A stretch of DNA of 46,526 nucleotides, taken from the NCBI GenBank assembly GCA_015231265.1, contig JADGBX010000006.1, forward strand, positions 1-46,526, given 5' to 3'. The DNA is from Magnetococcales bacterium. Its GTDB lineage: Bacteria > Pseudomonadota > Magnetococcia > Magnetococcales > JADGBX01. Under the pieces are notes generated by a model, which made no database searches, was not told the DNA's origin, and saw only the letters and a list, made by a program, of their open reading frames with translations. A program made the translations under genes and the position numbers. Position 1 is the first letter of the stretch, and every line of letters starts with the position of its first letter. This document shows positions 1 through 9,843 of this stretch, piece after piece.

Positions 1-99
1 CACATTGAAGTGTGTAAGTGGCACCGGACCTAAAGCCGCACAAACCCTCCGTCCCCAAAAAAGACACCGCGGAACCCATGGTTCCACACCTCCTTTTAG

Positions 100-468
<369 letters not shown>

Positions 469-679
469 AGAATCAACACAGTTGCTGGACCTGGGGAGAT
501 CACCCCTTCGGGGCTTGGTCAAAGTCCAAAAATCTGTTGGTTACATGTACAGATTTGAGTTTGAACAACTATAATAATAGATTTGTAAGGACGCGTTGTT
601 GTGGTGCATGAAGAGCCAAACCATTCCGATTGACCAAAGACTCCGTGCACCAAGGCAGAAATGTATTCCTGATTCAGGG

Positions 680-2476
680 TTAGAGGCACTGCATGAGGCG
701 TTGATTCAATGTGGTAAGAGTGTCTGAGGGACGTGTGCTGAGGATACTTTCCGTGAGGGCGCTGTAGGCATTAAAAAGTGTTGTTGCATCGTTTGGTCTG
801 TTCAGCTGTTCCAGGCAGAGCATTGTTTGATGACATAACTCTTCAGAGAGCGGGGCGACTTCTCGTGCCCGTTGCAGGTATTCAAGGGCATGATCATAGC
901 GGTTGGTGTCCATCAACACTTTCCCGAGTCTCTGAGCATGACGAATATACTTGCGCTCAAGGGTGTCACGAAAGACCTCAGTGAAAGGCGAATTGTCCAA
1001 TGTATCTAAAAAATGCCCTCCATAGAGCGTTATCATGGCACTGCCCAGTGCGATAATCTGCTCAATTGTCTCCTCTTTGCTTGTTCCAGAGATGTGTTGT
1101 GCCAACAGGGGCGATAGGGTCTTGAAGGTGGACTCTAATGCCCATGTATCCAGCCAAAACAGAGAAGGGTTGATGGAGATGCGGCCACTTTTCAGAATCA
1201 ATGCCTCATGCTTTCCAATCACCTTTCTCAAGCGGTGCAGCGTACTATCAAACACCCGTTTCGCATTGTCTCCTTCTGAGTCGGGCCAGATCTGATCCAT
1301 AATGGTTTCGGCAGGGACTTCACGTCCTCCACGGGCAATAATGGAAAGCAGTAATTGCATGGGTCTTCCCATACCCATTTTGCCTTTTTGTAAGGGCTGA
1401 CCCTGACACTCAATGATGAAATTGCCAAGAGTACGCACTGTAAATTCAGGGAGGGTGTGTCCTGGATTCAGTGTTTGAAACAGAAGGGTCGGCGATGTGT
1501 TATCGCGATCAAAGAGAGTGTTACTGTCAGTAGATGTTGGAGGGGGCGCAATAGTAGGAGGGGAGGTTATGGATTGTGGTGTTGCATCAATCACGGTTGC
1601 AAGATGGAGCCAGAGTGTTCCCGAGAGTGAACCGTTAAAAGAAGCTGGAGAGAATAGAACATGTTCCTGAATAACCTTTAGATTATTCTGGCTATCTTTC
1701 AGTGATAAGTGATGCGATTTTGAGAGTATTGCGTCCCGCGTCACGTCCTTACCACCAGAAATGTCTGAGTTCTGCAATTCTGAGATGGCGTTCTGGCCAT
1801 CGGCATGTGTGATGGTTGCCGCAAGTTGAGAATACCTTCTGGGGCTGCTGTCCCCTCCGCCAGTATCGAAGACGCGATACACTTCATCTAAGAGTTTGCC
1901 GCAGGCCTGCTCTGACGACCAGCCGGTAATCTGTTCTGCTGTTGTATTGATGAAGACGATTCTACCGTTGGCAGGATCGACGGCAATGACACCGGTAGGG
2001 CTGATTTGAAGGTTGCGCTGCAATGCGTTACGTTCGCTGAAGAGACGATGTCGTTTTCCGTGATTGATCAAGGCCAATTCAATATTGGTGGAGAGTTCCG
2101 TCTCATCAATGGGTTTGATCAAATAGGAATAGGGCTCTGTGAAGGTTGCCCGTTTGCGTGTATCCCTATCAGAAAAGGCCGTCAAATAGATGATTGGGAT
2201 ATCAATCTGTTTCAGAATATGCATGGCTGCATCAGTACCACGCATCTTGCCTTGCAGTTGGATATCCATGAGGATGATATCCGGTTTGGTGCGCAATGCG
2301 ACGTCAACGGCCCGCTCTCCTTCTGCGACAATATCAATAATTGCATACCCAAGATCTTCCAATGTTACCTGAAGATCCATGGCAACGATGGACTCGTCTT
2401 CGACAATCAAAATGCGCTTTTTATGGGTCTGTTCCACAGCGTATCTCTTCCTGTCCTGGCTCACCTGTAATCTCAA
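680..2476 (-). CDS. Response regulator with REC, PAS, winged-helix and BTAD-like domains
   Basis: N-term RILIVEDESIVAMDLQ...DIILMDIQL (REC); middle ISPTGVIAVDPANGRIVFINTTAEQITGW (PAS); C-term FTVRTLGNFIIECQGQPLQKGKMGMGRPMQLLLSIIARGGREVPAETIMDQIWPDSEGDNAKRVFDSTLHRLRKVIG (SARP-type wHTH), then BTAD-like helices. Confidence 0.85.
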   Translation of the reverse strand: MRLQVSQDRKRYAVEQTHKKRILIVEDESIVAMDLQVTLEDLGYAIIDIVAEGERAVDVALRTKPDIILMDIQLQGKMRGTDAAMHILKQIDIPIIYLTAFSDRDTRKRATFTEPYSYLIKPIDETELSTNIELALINHGKRHRLFSERNALQRNLQISPTGVIAVDPANGRIVFINTTAEQITGWSSEQACGKLLDEVYRVFDTGGGDSSPRRYSQLAATITHADGQNAISELQNSDISGGKDVTRDAILSKSHHLSLKDSQNNLKVIQEHVLFSPASFNGSLSGTLWLHLATVIDATPQSITSPPTIAPPPTSTDSNTLFDRDNTSPTLLFQTLNPGHTLPEFTVRTLGNFIIECQGQPLQKGKMGMGRPMQLLLSIIARGGREVPAETIMDQIWPDSEGDNAKRVFDSTLHRLRKVIGKHEALILKSGRISINPSLFWLDTWALESTFKTLSPLLAQHISGTSKEETIEQIIALGSAMITLYGGHFLDTLDNSPFTEVFRDTLERKYIRHAQRLGKVLMDTNRYDHALEYLQRAREVAPLSEELCHQTMLCLEQLNRPNDATTLFNAYSALTESILSTRPSDTLTTLNQRLMQCL

Positions 2477-2738
2477 GCACGAATAGGATCATCTGAAGGT
2501 GTGCAATCGGGCGCCTACAGCAGCGGACACGTGTGAAGGTGATCGTTGCGTTTGGCATAAATATGGTGTGTTTGTCATCTGAGCGGTAAATGGAAACGTA
2601 CATTTCCAATATATATTTAAAATGAACGCTCTATGCCCATATAGACGGTATGTATAGACAATAATGATGGGATATTGATCAGGTGGCGTCAATCGAAATT
2701 TGTAGTATTCCGATAACAAAGATGAGGATGGAAAGCAT

Positions 2739-2776
2739 AAAAAAAACTCCGCCAGAAATGCCTGACGGAGTTTTTC
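2739..2776 (-). terminator. Rho-independent terminator downstream of the F0 operon
   Basis: Near-perfect stem ACTCCGCCAG...CTGACGGAGT flanked by A7/T5 runs, immediately 3' of atpF. Confidence 0.85.
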
Positions 2777-2802
2777 CGAGTGCTTCAACAACAGAACTAA
2801 GC

Positions 2803-3378
2803 TTAGTGGATGGCTTTGTCGCCTTCTTTAAGCTCAGTGATGGCTTCATTCACCATCTTGTTGGCGTCGGTTTTGTTGACGCTTTTGTTGATCAGCTTCT
2901 CAGTCGCCAGCATGGCGATGTCAACGGCCATGGTTTTGATCTCTTCCACGGCTTTACGTTTTTCTTGATCAATGGCAGCAAGAGCCTGATCCTTGGTTTT
3001 TGCAAGCTCCTGATCAAGCTCACTGAGTGCCTGATCACGATGCTTCGAAGCTTCCTGACGGGCCTGTTCCAGAGTTTCAGCGGACTCTTTGGCAGCATCT
3101 GTGAGCTTCTGTTTATATTCGGTCAGAACCTTGTCCGCCTCTTCCCGCATGGATTTGGCGTTGGTAATTTCGTCCTCAATGGTTTTGCCGCGTGCGTCGA
3201 GGACTTGATTGACCGCTGGGATGACGTGCTTATTCAGAAGGTACATCAGGACCACGAACGAAACGACGGCCCAGAAAGCCTGTGAGCTGAAAAAGTTTGC
3301 GTCAAACTGTGGGAAACCTCCGGAGGAGGCCTCCGCATGTCCCTCAGCGGCCGCGGCTGCGTGCGCGATGGAGATCAT
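2803..3378 (-). CDS. atpF: F0F1 ATP synthase subunit b/b'-type
   Basis: FPQFDANFFSSQAFWAVVSFVVLMYLLNKHVIPAVNQVLDARGKTIEDEI plus long coiled coil; follows atpE. Confidence 0.9.
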   Translation of the reverse strand: MISIAHAAAAAEGHAEASSGGFPQFDANFFSSQAFWAVVSFVVLMYLLNKHVIPAVNQVLDARGKTIEDEITNAKSMREEADKVLTEYKQKLTDAAKESAETLEQARQEASKHRDQALSELDQELAKTKDQALAAIDQEKRKAVEEIKTMAVDIAMLATEKLINKSVNKTDANKMVNEAITELKEGDKAIH

Positions 3379-3380
3379 GA

Positions 3381-3611
3381 TCAGCCGCCTTTACCCATGA
3401 TGATGAAGGCAACGACCAGACCGTAGAGAGCAACCGCTTCCACGAACGCGGCGCCGATCCAGACGTACTTGGACAGTGAGGATTCAGCGGAAGGCTGACG
3501 GGAGAAGGACTCGATCGCTTTACCAAAGATGTAACCGAGGCCGACACCGGTACCCGCAAAGCCAGCGGCTGCGAGACCCATACCAACAAGAGAAGCGGAG
3601 AGGCTATCCAT
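3381..3611 (-). CDS. atpE: F0F1 ATP synthase subunit c
   Basis: 76 aa, two TM helices, GTGVGLGYIFGKAIESFSRQP and FVEAVALYGLVVAF. Confidence 0.95.
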   Translation of the reverse strand: MDSLSASLVGMGLAAAGFAGTGVGLGYIFGKAIESFSRQPSAESSLSKYVWIGAAFVEAVALYGLVVAFIIMGKGG

Positions 3612-3700
3612 GATTGTATTCCTCCAAAGCGGGGTAAATCGGAAATCGAATTTCCTGTGAGTTCAGATGACCGGCACGGTGTCACGCGTGACCGGGCGTG

Positions 3701-4510
3701 TCAATGCATGTGAATTGCATCGTTGATGTAGACGCAGGTCAGAATGGTGAAGATGTAGGCCTGGACCAGTCCGATGAAGATCTCAAACGCGTTGAACACG
3801 ATGGAAAATCCGAACGGAATGATGCCACCCCAGATGGGCAGAGTCGCACAGTAGAAAAAGAGAATGCCCAACACGGTATGACCGGCTGTCATGTTTGCGA
3901 ACAGACGAACAGAGAGAGAAACAGGGCGTGCCAGATAAGAGATTACCTCAATGGTGACCATCAGGGGCAAGAGCACCACCGGCAGTCCCGAGGGGACAAA
4001 GAAGCCGAGGAACTTGACGCCGTGCTTGTAGAAACCGAGTCCTGTGGAGAAGATGAACACCCCCATGGCCAGGGTTCCTGTCACAATCAACTGTGATGTG
4101 GATGTAAACGATCCTGGAATCAAGCCGATCAGGTTACAGAACATCACGAAGAAGAAGAGAGTGAGGATGCCGGGAAAGAACTTCTTGCCCTCCTCACCGA
4201 TGACCGAGTCCACCATCCCTTTGACCAGCAGATAGAAGATCTCTACCAGACTCTGAAAGCGTCCGGGGACCACGGTCGCGTTGCGAAAAGCGAAAAAGAA
4301 GAAGGCAAAACAGGCGGCGACGGCGGCCCACATCCAGACAACTGAGTTGGAGATGGAGATATCGACGCCGAAAAGGCTCAGATCGACATAGTTCTTAATC
4401 AAAAAGTGGTGCAGTGGATCCAGTTTCGGTTCACCGCCGCCACTGGCCAGTGCCGGAGTGGCAGCCAGTGTGGTCAGGGAAAAGAGAGTCGTTGAGAGTA
4501 CGTTGCGCAT
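3701..4510 (-). CDS. atpB: F0F1 ATP synthase subunit a
   Basis: VSLSVRLFANMTAGHTVLGIL and FEIFIGLVQAYIFTILTCVYINDAIHMH are signatures of subunit a. Confidence 0.95.
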   Translation of the reverse strand: MRNVLSTTLFSLTTLAATPALASGGGEPKLDPLHHFLIKNYVDLSLFGVDISISNSVVWMWAAVAACFAFFFFAFRNATVVPGRFQSLVEIFYLLVKGMVDSVIGEEGKKFFPGILTLFFFVMFCNLIGLIPGSFTSTSQLIVTGTLAMGVFIFSTGLGFYKHGVKFLGFFVPSGLPVVLLPLMVTIEVISYLARPVSLSVRLFANMTAGHTVLGILFFYCATLPIWGGIIPFGFSIVFNAFEIFIGLVQAYIFTILTCVYINDAIHMH

Positions 4511-4632
4511 CCTGTGTTCCCACTCGTTCTTTCCGTTGATCCTGCCTTTAGAAGACCGTCAGGGTCGTTCAGTGGCTGGGATTGGGTGGCGTTGTATCGT
4601 CAACAGCAACAGCAGTGCTGTCTTACTATATA

Positions 4633-4944
4633 TTATTCCGTACCGGATTTCGGTGTATCGGAACTTTTTTCCGTTGCTGACGTCTCATCATCAGCAGAAG
4701 CCGAAAACTGTCGGGCTTTGTCCGGGTTGGCCATGCGATAGACATTCAGCATGCCAGCCGCGAATCCAAGAAACGAAAACAGAGCGATGAACCAGGGTGT
4801 GGTATCGAGTGTTTCGTCCAGCCAGTAGCCTATGCCACAGGCGACAAGCACGGCGGAACCCATCTCTGTTGCGAGGCGAACAGCAAGTTGGCCTCCGGAT
4901 AGCCCCGAGTTCTTCTGCGGTGCCTGGGTTTCAGTTTCTTTCAT
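4633..4944 (-). CDS. atpI: AtpI/AtpZ-like ATP synthase assembly protein
   Basis: Two-TM 103 aa protein first in the F0 operon: GGQLAVRLATEMGSAVLVACGIGYWLDETLDTTPWFIALFSFLGFAAGMLNVYR. Confidence 0.8.
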   Translation of the reverse strand: MKETETQAPQKNSGLSGGQLAVRLATEMGSAVLVACGIGYWLDETLDTTPWFIALFSFLGFAAGMLNVYRMANPDKARQFSASADDETSATEKSSDTPKSGTE

Positions 4945-4995
4945 GGCTCCCGTCCAATCAAATCGGAGTTATGCTAAATAATGCGGGCAAAAGTG

Positions 4996-6549
4996 TCAAC
5001 GTTTCGACCGACTGTTTTTGGGTTCCAGGCCCAGATCAGCCATTTTTTTTCGCAGCGTGTTGCGGTTGATGCCCAGAACGGAGGCGGCTTTCAAGCGATT
5101 GCCGCGTGTCTCCGTCAGAACGCGTCCGATCATGGCGTGTTCAACCTGACGCAGGATTGCTGCATGCAATCCCGTGGCTTCAAGGCCATCCAGTGTTGAG
5201 AAAAAACGATCTAATTCAAAGAGAATCGCCTGTTTGATCGATGGGGGTTCATTGGCGGAGATGGGTTGGGACTGGGTGGAGGTCTCGGAGGATTCGGGTT
5301 GGGTTCTGCGTTGAGGGCCGCTGAACAGGATGCGATCGGCAGCGATATTTTCGTCAGGGACCAGGACCATCAGTCGGTGAACAAGATTTTCCAGCTCTCG
5401 CACATTCCCGGGCCAATCGTGCCCCAGCATCCGTTGCATCGCCTCTCCGGAGAACCGTTTCGGGGGAAGAGCCAGCTCCCTGGCCGCCTTAGCGATGAAG
5501 TGTTCGACGAGCAGAGGGATATCTTCGGTGCGTGACCGCAGCGACGGGACGTGGAGGGGGATCACATTCAGCCGGTAGAAGAGATCTTCCCGGAACCGCC
5601 CTTCAGTGATGGCGGCCGGGAGATCCTGATGGGTAGCAGCGATGATGCGCACATTGCCGCGCAGAGTCTCCGTACCGCCGATCCGAGTGTAGGTACCCTC
5701 CTGCAGCACGCGCAGCAGACGAGTCTGGGCATCCATGGGCATGTCGCCGATCTCATCCAGAAACAGCGTGCCCGATTCAGCCCGTTCAAAGTGACCGGGG
5801 CGTCGTGTGACTGCGCCGGTAAATGCTCCCTTCTCGTGACCAAACAGTTCACTTTCGATCAGGTCACGGGGAATCGCCGCCATGTTGATGGCCGTGAACG
5901 GTCCTGAGCGGCGGGGGCTATAGGCGTGGACAGCACGGGCCACCAGCTCCTTACCCGTGCCCGATTCACCGTGGATGAGAACGGTCATCTCGGTGTTGGA
6001 GAGTCGACCGATGGTACGAAACAGCTCCTGAACGGCGCGGGAGGAGCCGATGAAGCCGTGGGAGCGGTCCGACTCAACCACCCGTCGCGACCGCTGTTTG
6101 GGGCTGGCTTTGGTGCGGGTGAGTGCCCGTTTGACCAGATCCACCAGTTTCGTGATGTCGAACGGTTTCGACAGATATTCGAAGGCGCCGCCTTCAAAGG
6201 CGTTGACCGCGTTGGAGAGGGTGCTCTGGGCGGTGATCACGAGGACGGGAAGATCCGGATGGCCCGCCTTGATCTCTTTGAGCAGGTCGAGACCGGAGCC
6301 GTTGGGCATGACGATATCGGTGATCACCAGATCGCCGCCGTGACGGGTAAGATGATCCAGAAGTCCCCGGCTGTCGGGAAAGGCGGCAACCTGATAACCG
6401 GCACGGCTCAACGCCTGTTCCAGAACAAAGCGGATCGCCTTGTCATCGTCGGCTACCAGAATGGTCTTGCCGGTGGTTTTGGTGTCCAGTTCGGACAGGG
6501 AGGAGGCGTAGTTGGGGTCGCTCTCATCGCGGGTACTTGGGTTGATCAT
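4996..6549 (-). CDS. ntrC: Nitrogen regulation response regulator NtrC (NR(I)), sigma-54 dependent
   Basis: REC, AAA+ with GESGTGKELVARAVH and ELFGHEKGAFTGA, C-terminal Fis HTH (LGINRNTLRKKMADLGL). Start set at MINPSTRDESD; the ORF extends to 6645. Confidence 0.93.
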   Translation of the reverse strand: MINPSTRDESDPNYASSLSELDTKTTGKTILVADDDKAIRFVLEQALSRAGYQVAAFPDSRGLLDHLTRHGGDLVITDIVMPNGSGLDLLKEIKAGHPDLPVLVITAQSTLSNAVNAFEGGAFEYLSKPFDITKLVDLVKRALTRTKASPKQRSRRVVESDRSHGFIGSSRAVQELFRTIGRLSNTEMTVLIHGESGTGKELVARAVHAYSPRRSGPFTAINMAAIPRDLIESELFGHEKGAFTGAVTRRPGHFERAESGTLFLDEIGDMPMDAQTRLLRVLQEGTYTRIGGTETLRGNVRIIAATHQDLPAAITEGRFREDLFYRLNVIPLHVPSLRSRTEDIPLLVEHFIAKAARELALPPKRFSGEAMQRMLGHDWPGNVRELENLVHRLMVLVPDENIAADRILFSGPQRRTQPESSETSTQSQPISANEPPSIKQAILFELDRFFSTLDGLEATGLHAAILRQVEHAMIGRVLTETRGNRLKAASVLGINRNTLRKKMADLGLEPKNSRSKR

Positions 6550-6757
6550 GGCAGCGGGCTCCGATTGGCAGCGGGCAGACGCAGAACAGATACAGGATGG
6601 TGGTTCTATTCCGAGCAGGTCTCCGTTCCCGACCCGCTCTCTCAACCGATGAGGCCGTCTGTCGGCCCGGTTTTCTTACAGGAGACGTCTACCCCGTCAT
6701 TCTCACCGGTTGCAGACAGCCTCGGAAATCATCGAAGCGACCGGTGAGAGATGCGGG

Positions 6758-7891
6758 CTACCCGCCCGGTGGGACGAGTGGGAAGAAGATTCGGAAGGCT
6801 GTCCGGCCACTTCGACTCTCCACTTCCAGGAGTCCGCCGTGGTCGTGAACGATCTTCTGGGCGATGGCCAGCCCCAGCCCGGTTCCCCGAGACTTGGTGG
6901 TAACGAACGGTAGAAACACCCGTTTGCGCAGTTCCGGGGGAATGCCCGGCCCATCATCACGCACCTCGGCAACCACATGACGGCTGCGTCGTCCCTGTTC
7001 AAAGCGCACTCGGTTGGAGATGCGTGTATGAAGGGAGACATGCGCTTCTCCTTCCGAGGCCTCTTGGGCATTCTTGACCAGATTGAGAAAGAGTTGGATC
7101 AGTCGATCCCGGTCCCCTCGAATCGGCGGCAGAGAGGGGTCATAGTCCCGGCTGGGTGATGGGCACCCTTGGGAGGTGATCCTGATCACGTGATCGAGAA
7201 TCTCGTGGATATTGATCTCATCCTCGGAGGTGGCGTGCTCTTCGGCCAGGCCCAGCAGATTGTCCAGCAGTCGGCTGACCCGATCCACTTCGGTACGGAT
7301 CAGATCGGTGCAGGCGGTACCCGTCTCCGAGTTGGCTTCCATCTCCAGAAGTTGTGCGGCGCCGCGAATGCCGGTGAGCGGATTCTTCACCTCATGAGCA
7401 ACGGCCAGGGCGAGACTGCCCATGGAGTCCATGGTGTCGTGCAGGCGTTGGCCCTCTTCCAGACGTTCGGCAGCGCCCACCTCTTCCAGTTGCAGAAGGG
7501 TACCGACCGGGCTGCCGGAGTCATCATCGAGCAGGGGAACTGCGGTGAGCGAGACGGAGAGTCTCTGACCCGGACCGGGGCTGAGGCTGGCGTTACGCGC
7601 CCGGCAAGGCATCAGCAGCTTGCCGGCCCGTTCGATCAGATCGAGGGCGACGGGGTGGCCGGGCAGGATATGGTTCAGCGAACGTCCCATCAGGTGTCGT
7701 CTGGGTTTGCCCAACAGGCGCTCAGCGGCACTGTTGATGCGACAGATGCACCCGGTGCCATCTACGGCGACGATCCCGGTGGTCATGTGGTCTAGGAGAA
7801 AATCCAGCGGCAGGTCGGAAGAGGGGTTCGATGAGGATGATGGCGCGGGAAGATCATTATCGAAATCGAAGGGGTCGGAGATGGCGGTCAT
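6758..7891 (-). CDS. ntrB: Nitrogen regulation sensor histidine kinase NtrB
   Basis: PAS domain, H-box ALAVAHEVKNPLTGIRGAAQLLE, HATPase GTGLGLAIAQKIVHDHGG. Start at MTAISDPFDF (7891); the ORF extends to 7945. Confidence 0.9.
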   Translation of the reverse strand: MTAISDPFDFDNDLPAPSSSSNPSSDLPLDFLLDHMTTGIVAVDGTGCICRINSAAERLLGKPRRHLMGRSLNHILPGHPVALDLIERAGKLLMPCRARNASLSPGPGQRLSVSLTAVPLLDDDSGSPVGTLLQLEEVGAAERLEEGQRLHDTMDSMGSLALAVAHEVKNPLTGIRGAAQLLEMEANSETGTACTDLIRTEVDRVSRLLDNLLGLAEEHATSEDEINIHEILDHVIRITSQGCPSPSRDYDPSLPPIRGDRDRLIQLFLNLVKNAQEASEGEAHVSLHTRISNRVRFEQGRRSRHVVAEVRDDGPGIPPELRKRVFLPFVTTKSRGTGLGLAIAQKIVHDHGGLLEVESRSGRTAFRIFFPLVPPGG

Positions 7892-7925
7892 GGCTGGTGC
7901 GCTCCAAAAAGGTTGGAGATGGCGG

Positions 7926-9017
7926 TCATGGCTGGGGCGCTCCATTCCGGAGAGGGGGTGTCTGTGCGGTTGGCTGCCGGGGCGGTGTCACTGAGATAGT
8001 GTCGAGGATTTCCAGTGTCTCTTCCGGTGTGCGTGTGCGGTTGATACGGTTACGCAGAGTGGCGGCGTTGGGCAGCCCTTTCAGATGCCAGGCGAGATGT
8101 TTGCGGGCCAGGCGATTGCCGGTCACCGGACCGTGGAAGGCCAACAGCGCCATGAAGTGCTCCCGCCCCACGGCGAGACGCTCTTCGGGAGTGATCGGGG
8201 TCGGCTCTGTTCCATCGTTCAGAAAGTGGGCGATATCGCGGAAGATCCACGGATACCCCATGGCAGCGCGTCCCACCATCACGGCGTCGGCGTTGCTGGT
8301 GTCAAGCAGGGAGCGTGCATCGTGGGGAGTGCGCACATCGCCGTTGCCGATCACCGGGATGGAGAGACTGTTCTTGACTTCGCCGATCGCTTGCCAGTCG
8401 GCAGAACCTCGATACATCTGTGCCCGGGTACGACCATGGACGGTGAGTGCGGCGACACCGCACTGCTCCAGCCGTTTGCCGATCTCCATATAGTTTTTGC
8501 TGGAGGCGTCCCAACCCAGACGAATCTTGACCGTGACCGGTGTCTTGACCTCACTGCGCACCGCCTCCACAATCGCCGTGATGCGGTCGGGGTCGCGCAG
8601 CAGGGCGGCACCGGCACCGTTTTTAATGATCTTCTTGACCGGACAGCCCATATTGATGTCGATGATATCGGCACCACGCTCCACATTGAGGCGGGCGGCC
8701 TGGGCCATGATCTCGGGGTCGGAGCCGGCAATCTGAACCCAGAGCGGCTCTCCCTCCAGGGAGACCGATGCTTTCAGGCTACGCTCCGTGTGACGGATCA
8801 TCGCTTGCGATGCGACCATCTCCGAAACGGTGAAATCGGCCCCGAAGCGGCGACACAAGGCACGGAACGGTGGATCCGTGACCCCGGCCATCGGCGCGAG
8901 AATTAAAGGTTTTTTCTTGTCATTGCACAAGAGTTGTGCAATATCGTCTCTGGTAAGATGGTTCACCGCATCCCGTCCACACATTTGTGCATCGAATCTA
9001 ATCACTTTGTACCACAA
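7926..9017 (-). CDS. dusB: tRNA-dihydrouridine synthase (NifR3/DusB family)
   Basis: LAPMAGVTDPPFRALCRRFGADFTVSEMV, NMGCPVKKI, GNGDVRTPHDAR, MVGRAAMGYPWIFRDI. Start may be internal (8984). Confidence 0.92.
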   Translation of the reverse strand: MWYKVIRFDAQMCGRDAVNHLTRDDIAQLLCNDKKKPLILAPMAGVTDPPFRALCRRFGADFTVSEMVASQAMIRHTERSLKASVSLEGEPLWVQIAGSDPEIMAQAARLNVERGADIIDINMGCPVKKIIKNGAGAALLRDPDRITAIVEAVRSEVKTPVTVKIRLGWDASSKNYMEIGKRLEQCGVAALTVHGRTRAQMYRGSADWQAIGEVKNSLSIPVIGNGDVRTPHDARSLLDTSNADAVMVGRAAMGYPWIFRDIAHFLNDGTEPTPITPEERLAVGREHFMALLAFHGPVTGNRLARKHLAWHLKGLPNAATLRNRINRTRTPEETLEILDTISVTPPRQPTAQTPPLRNGAPQP

Positions 9018-9039
9018 CAGAAACGGTATTCAAAACAAA

Positions 9040-9843
9040 ATGCACAGAAATAAACCAAAAAAGCGTAACAAGGCGCAGAGGAAAACCGGCACAATACGCT
9101 ATGATGGTCTTAAGAAACGCCATGATAAGAAAGATAAAATTCCATCATGGGCGGCAGATGTCCGCTTTGAACTCGGGGCGGCGAGGCCGGAGCAGTTTCC
9201 CGAGGAGACTGAGCCGGAAATTGCGTTTGCCGGACGCTCCAATGTGGGGAAATCGTCGCTCCTCAACCGCCTTTTCAATCGCCGCAAGATGGTGCGGGTG
9301 AGTCGAACGCCGGGATGCACACGAGAGGTGAACTTCTTTCGGGTTGGAGAGGTGTGGCGCTTCGTCGATCTGCCGGGATATGGGTTTGCCCGCGTTAACC
9401 TTAGCCGTCGTCAGGCGTGGGAAGAGGTGATGCAGGCCTATCTTGGCAGTCGTGGTGTGCTGCGCTTAGTGGTCGTTCTGATCGATATCAGACGCGGGGT
9501 GACCGATCTGGATCAGGAGATGTTGGCGTTTCTGGCGCATCATGGACTTCCAGCCCTTGTGGTGTGTACCAAGATGGATGCGGAACGCGGCAACGCCCGC
9601 CGCGCTACTCTGGACCGGATTCGCCGTGAACTGCCGGAGCTGGCACCGACGCTGGTGGGTCCGCCTCTTGCGGTCTCCGCTCGGACCGGAGAGGGGATGG
9701 GGCCGTTGTGGCACCGTTTGTCCGGGTTGCTGAATGTGGAGACCTCTTCCGAGTCGGTTACCGGCTCTGATCCGATCCAGGAGGAGGAGCCTTCCGAGTC
9801 GGTTACCGGTTCTGATCCGATCCAGGAGGAGGAGCCGTCCTGA
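9040..9843 (+). CDS. engB: Ribosome biogenesis GTPase YsxC/EngB
   Basis: IAFAGRSNVGKSSLLNRLFNRRKMVRVSRTPGCTREVNFF (G1/G2), DLPGYGFARV (G3), CTKMD (G4). Start set at MHRNKPKK. Confidence 0.93.
   Translation: MHRNKPKKRNKAQRKTGTIRYDGLKKRHDKKDKIPSWAADVRFELGAARPEQFPEETEPEIAFAGRSNVGKSSLLNRLFNRRKMVRVSRTPGCTREVNFFRVGEVWRFVDLPGYGFARVNLSRRQAWEEVMQAYLGSRGVLRLVVVLIDIRRGVTDLDQEMLAFLAHHGLPALVVCTKMDAERGNARRATLDRIRRELPELAPTLVGPPLAVSARTGEGMGPLWHRLSGLLNVETSSESVTGSDPIQEEEPSESVTGSDPIQEEEPS

Noticed and set aside
3381-3611. Sodium-type c-ring.
   Set aside because: Helix 2 reads FVEAVALYG rather than the Na+-type ES(T) pattern, so a proton-type ring is more likely.
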